From positions 1 through 12,496 of the forward strand of contig JAZUFN010000262.1 of assembly GCA_045640725.1 (NCBI GenBank): a DNA stretch of 12,496 nucleotides, given 5' to 3'. The DNA is from RGIG3528 sp045640725. GTDB lineage: Bacteria > Bacillota > Clostridia > Lachnospirales > Lachnospiraceae. Position numbers and translations under genes: made by a program. Positions 7,652 to 12,496 of the stretch are shown one piece after another; the stretch's first letter is position 1, and every line of letters begins with the position of its first letter. The notes beneath the pieces were generated by a model that was not told where the DNA came from, ran no database searches, and worked only from the letters and a program-made list of their open reading frames with translations.

Positions 7652-9652
7652 ATGGATAAGATGTATTACGGCGGAGATTACAATCCGGAGCAGTGGCCTG
7701 AGGAGACCTGGGCATCAGATATGAAGCTGCTTAAGGGAGCAGGAGTGGATATTCTGACTCTTAATGTATTTGCGTGGGCAGAGCTACAGCCGGCGCCTAA
7801 TAAGTACGATTTTAAGCGCTTGGACAAGATAATGAAAATGGCAGCGGACAATGATATGAAGGTCTGTCTGGCTACATCTACCGGAGCGCATCCGGCCTGG
7901 ATGGCCAAGAGATATCCGGACATCCTTCGGGTGGATTTCGATGGCAGAAAGAGAAAATTCGGAGGACGTCATAATTCCTGTCCATGCAGTCCGACCTACA
8001 GATTCTATTCTGCAAAGCTGGCCGGCAAGCTGGCAGAACGATACAGGGACTACAAGAATATTGTGGCATGGCACGTGTCCAATGAGTATAATGCAGACTG
8101 TTACTGTGAAAATTGTGAGCATGATTTCAGAAATTGGCTTCGTGTCAGATATAAAAATCTGGACAATCTGAATAAGGCTTGGGACACGGCTTTTTGGGGC
8201 CATACCTTTTATGATTGGGATGAGATAGTTGCACCCAACAATCTTTCTGAGCATTGGGATGGAGACAAAAACACCTGCTTCCAGGGAATTACACTGGATT
8301 ACAGGAGATTCCAGTCTGATATGACCCTGGAGAACTACAAGGCTGAGTATAACGCTATTAAACACTATACTCCGGAGATACCTGTCACCACCAATTTCAT
8401 GGGTTATTTCATGGCCCTTGACTATAAGGCTTGGGCACCTTATTTGGATTTTGTTTCCTGGGATAATTATCCTGATGTGGATGCAGAAGATGCTAAGATT
8501 TCCATGTGGCACGATGTTATGCGTGGCCTGAAAGGTGGACAGTCATTCTGGCTTATGGAGCAGACACCTTCTCAGGTTAACTGGCATCAGTACTGCGCTC
8601 TTAAGCGTCCGGGTGAGATGCGTCTGGTTTCCTACGAGGCTGTAGCACACGGTGCGGATACCGTAATGTTTTTCCAGATGAGGAGGTCCATCGGTGCCAG
8701 CGAAAAATATCATGGAGCCATTATCGATCATGTAGGCACAGCAGAGACCAGAGTATACAAGGAGGTCGCTGCTCTGGGAGAGGAGCTTAAGAAGATAGGT
8801 AACGTTACCCTTAATGCTCGTACCAATTCCAAAGCTGCTATTATTTTTGACTGGGATAACTGGTGGAGTATTCACTATTCACAGGGCCCCAGCACAGCTC
8901 TTGACTACCCGACAGAGGTAAGACACTATTATAAGGCCTTTATGGAAAATCATATTCCGGTAGACATGATAGGACCGGATGATGATTTTTCAAAATACGA
9001 AGTAATTGTGGCGCCTATCCTTCATATGGTGAAAGGGGATTTCCCTGAACGTATTAAAGAATATACAGAAAAAGGCGGTACTTTTGTTACTACATTTTTC
9101 TCAGGCTATGTAAATGAAAGTGACTTGGTAGATATAGGTGGTTACCCCGGCAGACTTCGTGATCTGATGGGAGTGTGGGTAGAGGAAATAGATGCTTTGC
9201 CACCTACCAGGGAGAACCATTTTGAGTACATGGGGAAGGAATATCCTGCACGTCTTCTGTGTGACCTTATGCATTTGGAGTCAGCAGTGTCTCTTTGCAG
9301 CTATAAAGAGGATTTTTACGAGGGGATGCCTGTTATTTCCTGCAACAATTACGCCCATGGCAAGGCCTACTATGTAGCTACTTCATCCAATGAAGAGTTT
9401 TACTATGATTTTGTAAAAAACATAGCTGCAGAAAAGAGACTTCAGTCGCTGGGTGATGCTTCAAAGGGGATTGAACTTACTATCAGAGCCAACGATGACG
9501 GTACCTTCCTTTTTGCACTGAATCATAGAGGAGATGCAGAGGTCATCAGGCTTTATGCAGATACAGTGGATATTCTTACAGGAGAAAAGTTTGAGAAAAA
9601 CAGCGATATACCTGTAGATCATATGGGTGTGAGAATCCTTAGAGTAATGTAA
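7652..9652 (+). CDS. Beta-galactosidase, glycoside hydrolase family 42
   Basis: The 666-residue protein has the full GH42 plan: an (alpha/beta)8 barrel (about 1-375) beginning YYGGDYNPEQWP, a flavodoxin-like trimerisation domain (about 385-590) and a small C-terminal beta domain. The acid/base is Glu145 in WHVSNEYN and the nucleophile is Glu303 in FWLMEQTPS. The zinc-binding cluster is intact: Cys150, Cys152 and Cys155 in DCYCENC, plus Cys110 or Cys112 in HNSCPCSP. There is no signal peptide, so it is cytoplasmic. It should release terminal beta-galactose from oligosaccharides, logically after the fucosidase has removed a capping fucose, though that order is inference. The ribosome site GGTGA is 6 bases upstream and overlaps the end of the DUF212 gene. 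Some GH42 enzymes act on alpha-L-arabinosides, so the substrate is not certain. Confidence 0.95.
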   Translation: MDKMYYGGDYNPEQWPEETWASDMKLLKGAGVDILTLNVFAWAELQPAPNKYDFKRLDKIMKMAADNDMKVCLATSTGAHPAWMAKRYPDILRVDFDGRKRKFGGRHNSCPCSPTYRFYSAKLAGKLAERYRDYKNIVAWHVSNEYNADCYCENCEHDFRNWLRVRYKNLDNLNKAWDTAFWGHTFYDWDEIVAPNNLSEHWDGDKNTCFQGITLDYRRFQSDMTLENYKAEYNAIKHYTPEIPVTTNFMGYFMALDYKAWAPYLDFVSWDNYPDVDAEDAKISMWHDVMRGLKGGQSFWLMEQTPSQVNWHQYCALKRPGEMRLVSYEAVAHGADTVMFFQMRRSIGASEKYHGAIIDHVGTAETRVYKEVAALGEELKKIGNVTLNARTNSKAAIIFDWDNWWSIHYSQGPSTALDYPTEVRHYYKAFMENHIPVDMIGPDDDFSKYEVIVAPILHMVKGDFPERIKEYTEKGGTFVTTFFSGYVNESDLVDIGGYPGRLRDLMGVWVEEIDALPPTRENHFEYMGKEYPARLLCDLMHLESAVSLCSYKEDFYEGMPVISCNNYAHGKAYYVATSSNEEFYYDFVKNIAAEKRLQSLGDASKGIELTIRANDDGTFLFALNHRGDAEVIRLYADTVDILTGEKFEKNSDIPVDHMGVRILRVM

Positions 9653-9676
9653 TCAAAAGATAAAAGAGGACAGAAT

Positions 9677-10114
9677 ATGAGCGATATTAATAACAATGGT
9701 AAAAAAGTAAAAACACATTACACAGGTACCTTTAATGACGGCAGCAAATTTGATTCCTCCTACGACAGAGGGGAGCCTCTTGAATTTGTATGCGGTGCCG
9801 GCATGATGATTAAGGGCTTTGATGAAGCTGTTAAGGATATGGCAGTGGGTGAAAAGAAGAAGATTCATCTTATGCCGGAAGAAGCATACGGCATGCCTGA
9901 TCCACAGGCTATTTTTACGGTAGAGATAGCTGATATGCCGGGGGCAGAAAATGTCAGCGCCGGCCAGAGAGTATATCTGCAGGATGAGATGGGACGTCCA
10001 TTCCCTGTTATGGTTGCTGAGAAAACAGAGACTACCATTACCTTCGATGCCAATCATGAAATGGCAGGTAAGGAATTGAATTTTGAGATTGAACTGGTAG
10101 AAGCAGAGGCATAA
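9677..10114 (+). CDS. SlyD-like FKBP-type peptidyl-prolyl cis-trans isomerase
   Basis: The 145-residue protein has the split FKBP fold of SlyD. FKBP strands come first (VKTHYTGTFNDGSKFDSSYD, 11-30; LEFVCGAGMMIKGFDEAV, 35-52; VGEKKKIHLMPEEAYG, 57-72). An insert-in-flap chaperone domain follows (about 74-120), then the closing FKBP segment FDANHEMAGKELNFEIEL (123-140). It should catalyse prolyl isomerisation and assist folding in the cytoplasm. The long His/Cys-rich metal-binding tail of Escherichia coli SlyD is absent; the protein stops after VEAEA. It has a GAGGA ribosome site 6 bases before the ATG and lies 24 bases after the galactosidase gene. Its role within a sugar operon is unclear; it could help fold the abundant hydrolases or simply share the transcript. 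Confidence 0.93.
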   Translation: MSDINNNGKKVKTHYTGTFNDGSKFDSSYDRGEPLEFVCGAGMMIKGFDEAVKDMAVGEKKKIHLMPEEAYGMPDPQAIFTVEIADMPGAENVSAGQRVYLQDEMGRPFPVMVAEKTETTITFDANHEMAGKELNFEIELVEAEA

Positions 10115-10140
10115 TTTTTCAGAAAAAGAAAGGGGAATGC

Positions 10141-11253
10141 ATGTCAAAACGATTTAGAATGTCTACAGCTCTTGATGTTGATGATTTGTTGCTGGAATGC
10201 ATTCCGTATGCAATAGAGCTGGCCAATGAAAAGTATAAATTTGATCCGCCCATTACCATATACGAAGTAGACAGATGGGGCAAGCTGGGCACCAGAGCTG
10301 ACGTTATTTTCGAATTCTTTAACGATCCCGATTTTTATAAAAATCAGCCGGTAATAGAAGGAGCTAAGGAATTTGTCCGTAAGCTTTCCAAAATGACAGA
10401 GGTGTTTATTTCTACGTCCATTCCTCCTGAATATATGGGAATCAGAGCCAAGAGGCTGCTGGAAGAATTTCCCGAGATTCCGGAGACCAATATATATATG
10501 GGATCCAGAAAAGATAAGATACAGGTGGATATTCTTTTTGATGATGGTATGCATAACGTATTTAAATCCAATGCAGCTTACCCTATTCTTATGAGAAAGC
10601 CCTGGAATCAAAATGCCACAGGTATGCTGGCTGTAAATACCTATGATGAATTTTTGAAGCTGGTTGAAGTGATTGCCAAAAGCTATAGCTTTGTAGATGA
10701 CAAGCTGGAGGAGCCCACTATTGTAATACTGGTAGGGCCTTCAGGCAGCGGTAAATCCATGCTGGCACAAAAGATATTGGAGACTACTGACCGCTTTGAA
10801 AAGCTTAAGTGCTATACTACAAAAGACCCTACCGCTATCAGAGAAGAAGACTGGTATAATTATGTCTCCAAAAGTCAGTTTTACGAGATGAAGGATAGTG
10901 GTGAGCTTTTTGAGTCTACCATGTATGCCGGCCATGGCTATGGCAGCAAGAAGCAGGATATAGATGATATTCTGAAAAAAGGAAAAAACGTGCTGGCTTC
11001 CATGGATATCTGCGGAGCTATGGCATTAAAGTCCTGTTATGACAATGTATATACCATTTATTTAAAGCGGGATAAGAAGGAGTTGCTTACCAAAATTCTC
11101 AACAAGAATACTACTGTGGAGGATAAGGTTAATCGTATTATCTCTATTGAAGATGAAAAACATAATGCTGAGATATGCGATTATGTAGTAGAAATAGTGA
11201 ATAAAGACTATGACGGTGCAGCTAAAGAAGTGCTGAGCTATTTGAAGTTTTAG
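10141..11253 (+). CDS. Fusion of NT5C-like HAD nucleotidase and guanylate-kinase-like domain
   Basis: This 370-residue protein has two enzyme domains. Residues 1-180 resemble 5'(3')-deoxyribonucleotidases of the HAD superfamily: nucleophile motif LDVDD (Asp12, Asp14), motif II Ser91-Thr92-Ser93 in FISTSIPP, candidate Lys124 or Lys126, and acidic motif DILFDD (Asp130, Asp134, Asp135). Residues 190-370 resemble guanylate kinase: Walker A GPSGSGKS (199-206), YTTK (225-228), Tyr239, a FES-MYAGHGYGS segment (Glu258, Tyr267, Ser269), Asp289 in SMDICGA, and a lid-like segment with Arg332. The two arginines that normally hold the GMP phosphate (TTR-x-x-R) appear as Lys228 and Thr231, so substrate or activity may have changed. 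A nucleotide salvage or pool-cleaning role is a guess; a standard guanylate kinase should exist elsewhere in the genome. It lies 26 bases after the FKBP gene, with an AAGGGG ribosome site, and is the last gene before the terminator. Confidence 0.8.
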   Translation: MSKRFRMSTALDVDDLLLECIPYAIELANEKYKFDPPITIYEVDRWGKLGTRADVIFEFFNDPDFYKNQPVIEGAKEFVRKLSKMTEVFISTSIPPEYMGIRAKRLLEEFPEIPETNIYMGSRKDKIQVDILFDDGMHNVFKSNAAYPILMRKPWNQNATGMLAVNTYDEFLKLVEVIAKSYSFVDDKLEEPTIVILVGPSGSGKSMLAQKILETTDRFEKLKCYTTKDPTAIREEDWYNYVSKSQFYEMKDSGELFESTMYAGHGYGSKKQDIDDILKKGKNVLASMDICGAMALKSCYDNVYTIYLKRDKKELLTKILNKNTTVEDKVNRIISIEDEKHNAEICDYVVEIVNKDYDGAAKEVLSYLKF

Positions 11254-11261
11254 AATGAAAA

Positions 11262-11292
11262 ACAGTGGGCTTGATGCCCACTGTCTTTTTTT
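11262..11292 (+). terminator. Rho-independent terminator at the end of the operon
   Basis: A perfect 9-bp stem, ACAGTGGGC (11262-11270) with GCCCACTGT (11276-11284), has loop TTGAT and is followed by a run of seven T (11286-11292). It lies just after the stop of the nucleotidase-kinase gene. The A-run before the stem (11258-11262) would give a weaker T-run on the other strand, so it may also stop transcription of the convergent LysR gene, whose stop codon is at 11291-11293. Confidence 0.93.
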
Positions 11293-12181
11293 ACATATTT
11301 TCTTTTAATTTACTAAGGAAATACTGGGCAGGCTCTGAGAGATTCAATGAATCATCGTAGGCTGCCACTATTTTTCTGGTAGGTATCTTTTCCTTTGTAT
11401 TGATAGTGATGAGATTGTCATCGTCACGACCCTTTAGGCAGAAATCCGGAACGAAGGCTGTACCCAGTCCGATACGGGCCAGATCAATCAGCAGGTCGTT
11501 ACTGGACAGCTCTATGGATGGCACCAAATCGATGGAGGCCTTTCTGAAGAGCTCGTGCAGGAAAATGGAAGTGGTACTGGTCTTGTCCAGCATGAGGATA
11601 GGAAGCTCGGAAAGCTTACGAAGAGTCAGCTCCTCATCTTCATATGGGAAATATTTTTTATTAGCGATGAATACATCAGTGAATTCAGCGATGGGCTGTA
11701 CCTTCATGGTGTTATTCAAGGTAGGATTGGGGAAATTGGTAACTATAAGGTCCGCTTTGTTTTCCTCAAGGAGGGCTGCACAGCCGGAAGAGGAGGCGTT
11801 GATGACCTTGATATGCACATCCGGATATTTTTGATGGAAATCATTAAGATAAGGTACCAGGAAGTAACGGCAGATGGTATCGGAAGCAGCTATCTTGAAC
11901 TGAACTTCACCGGTATCCAGAGCTGCAGAGAGCTGATTTTCAGCCTTTGTAATAAGACCTATGGCCGGCTCAATATGCTTAAAAAGAAGCTCGCCTTCTT
12001 TGGTAAGGGTAACACGCTTGGTACTTCTGATAAAAAGCGTTTGTCCCAGACGTGTTTCCAATACTTTTACAGACTGGCTGACAGCTGACTGAGAGATAAA
12101 AAGCTCTGCGGCGGCATCTGAGAAGGAAAGGGATCTGGCTACATGGTAGAACACTTTGTAAAGCTCGTAATTGATGTCCAT
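11291..12181 (-). CDS. LysR-family transcriptional regulator
   Basis: The 296-residue protein has the family's usual length and plan. An N-terminal winged helix-turn-helix (1-60) contains SFSDAAAELFISQSAVSQSV (19-38) and LETRLGQTLFIRSTKRVTLT. A linker helix follows, then a periplasmic-binding-protein-like effector domain (about 88-296) starting at VQFKIAASDTICRYFLVPYL. It would act as a dimer or tetramer responding to a small ligand that cannot be deduced. The ATG start has a GGAG ribosome site a few bases upstream on the minus strand. It converges on the glycosidase operon and shares its terminator region, so control of that operon is not implied. Its targets are more likely itself and a gene beyond the right edge, since the upstream region holds symmetrical sites. 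Confidence 0.94.
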   Translation of the reverse strand: MDINYELYKVFYHVARSLSFSDAAAELFISQSAVSQSVKVLETRLGQTLFIRSTKRVTLTKEGELLFKHIEPAIGLITKAENQLSAALDTGEVQFKIAASDTICRYFLVPYLNDFHQKYPDVHIKVINASSSGCAALLEENKADLIVTNFPNPTLNNTMKVQPIAEFTDVFIANKKYFPYEDEELTLRKLSELPILMLDKTSTTSIFLHELFRKASIDLVPSIELSSNDLLIDLARIGLGTAFVPDFCLKGRDDDNLITINTKEKIPTRKIVAAYDDSLNLSEPAQYFLSKLKENM

Positions 12182-12220
12182 TTTTAACTCCTTTTTCTAT
12201 GTACGATGTAATGCATGTGC

Positions 12221-12240
12221 GCAAAAGTCCCATCTTTTGC
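12221..12240. promoter_or_regulatory. Short hairpin in the LysR gene leader
   Basis: GCAAAAG (12221-12227) pairs with CTTTTGC (12234-12240) around a 6-base loop, about 40 bases upstream of the LysR start. No T-run follows on either strand, so it does not look like a terminator. It could be an operator or an RNA stem in the 5' leader. Confidence 0.4.
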
Positions 12241-12260
12241 CATTCCTTTAATTTGAATGA

Positions 12261-12340
12261 TATTTTCGTAAAAAAACCGGTAAGTCCGTTTTTTATAAAG
12301 AGAATCAGGTTTATAATAAAGCTGATTTTTACGAAAAATA
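12261..12340. promoter_or_regulatory. Nested inverted repeats upstream of the LysR gene, possible LysR operators
   Basis: TATTTTCGTAAAAA (12261-12274) is the reverse complement of TTTTTACGAAAAATA (12326-12340) apart from one extra A. Each arm is itself nearly palindromic (T-run, 3 bases, A-run) and fits the T-N11-A pattern of LysR-type binding sites. The two centres are 64 bp apart, close to six helical turns. Between them lie a second hairpin (AAAAAACCGG 12271-12280 with CCGTTTTTT 12286-12294, one bulge) and the dyad ATCAG/CTGAT (12304-12308, 12322-12326). That the regulator binds here is inference. The inner hairpin could instead be a weak two-way terminator. Confidence 0.45.
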
Positions 12341-12496
12341 AGCACACGTGATAGATTATAATATGACTGTTAATAGATGAGGCCTTGGATTAGCGAAGAT
12401 AATAAAACAGTCAATATTAATTAATTTTCATTATAATACAATTTGTGGTTTAATGAAAGAGTAAAAAACACGAGAGTGTAAGATTTTTATAAAGAA
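12341..12496. other. AT-rich intergenic end of the window with candidate promoter elements
   Basis: No coding region is supported here. There are perfect TATAAT boxes on the plus strand at 12357-12362 and 12432-12437 (another at 12312-12317, inside the palindromic region), but none has a good -35 box at the right distance. A 7-bp dyad, GACTGTT (12365-12371) with AACAGTC (12406-12412), lies between the two boxes. The region may hold the promoter of a plus-strand gene starting beyond the right edge, divergent from the LysR gene. Confidence 0.3.

Noticed and set aside
7784..8512. 242-codon open frame on the minus strand
   Set aside because: It is antisense to the GH42 catalytic barrel, with no domain signal, so it is a codon-bias shadow.
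11555..12088. 177-codon plus-strand open frame opposite the LysR gene
   Set aside because: The LysR protein is full length and well conserved on the other strand; this frame has no recognisable features.
12271..12294. Intrinsic terminator for a gene to the right or left
   Set aside because: The stem has only three G-C pairs and a bulge, and no coding region ends nearby, so it is better kept as part of the nested palindromes.
11979..12347. 122-codon minus-strand frame running from the intergenic region into the LysR gene
   Set aside because: It overlaps the LysR start in another frame, crosses the palindromic region and shows no domain.

Overview
The window looks like a chromosomal segment of an anaerobic, plant- or glycan-degrading Firmicute of the Lachnospiraceae type (Butyrivibrio / Pseudobutyrivibrio-like). 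This is inferred from the moderately AT-rich composition, strong GGAG/GAGG ribosome binding sites, the YesN-type response regulator, the long Firmicute-style sugar-binding lipoprotein and the style of the repeat-built surface protein. No rRNA, tRNA, phage, insertion sequence or CRISPR array was seen.

Layout. (1) Positions 2-2053 hold the 3' part of a large surface protein: three visible tandem beta-rich modules, a divergent fourth module, a Pro/Thr linker and a C-terminal membrane anchor. A strong hairpin terminator follows (2098-2134). (2) The 338-bp gap 2054-2391 carries a 168-bp element bounded by a perfect 9-bp inverted repeat. Between its ends are three further stem-loops, so it folds on paper into a cloverleaf-like structure. 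A shortened second copy sits next to it, just before the next gene. (3) Positions 2392-11253 are seven same-strand genes with gaps of 10-26 bp or a 4-bp overlap, so almost certainly one operon: sugar-binding lipoprotein, GH29 alpha-L-fucosidase, YesN/AraC-type response regulator, DUF212 membrane protein, GH42 beta-galactosidase, SlyD-like FKBP prolyl isomerase, and a fusion of an NT5C-like nucleotidase with a guanylate-kinase-like domain. It ends at a hairpin terminator (11262-11292). (4) A convergent LysR-family regulator (11291-12181, minus strand) is followed by a 315-bp AT-rich intergenic region with nested inverted repeats that may be its operators.

How it may work together. The fucosidase and beta-galactosidase have no visible signal peptide and should act in the cytoplasm on imported fucosylated galacto-oligosaccharides, for example fucosyl-galactosyl side chains of xyloglucan or host glycans. 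The lipoprotein would capture the sugar outside and the response regulator would control transcription. The ABC permeases and the sensor kinase that normally accompany such genes are absent here, so they must be supplied from elsewhere. The DUF212, FKBP and nucleotidase-kinase genes share the transcript but have no obvious link to sugar use.

The most unusual points are the multi-stem intergenic element with its deletion-derived copy, the nucleotidase-guanylate kinase fusion whose kinase half has lost the usual GMP-phosphate arginines, and the paired palindromes upstream of the LysR gene.
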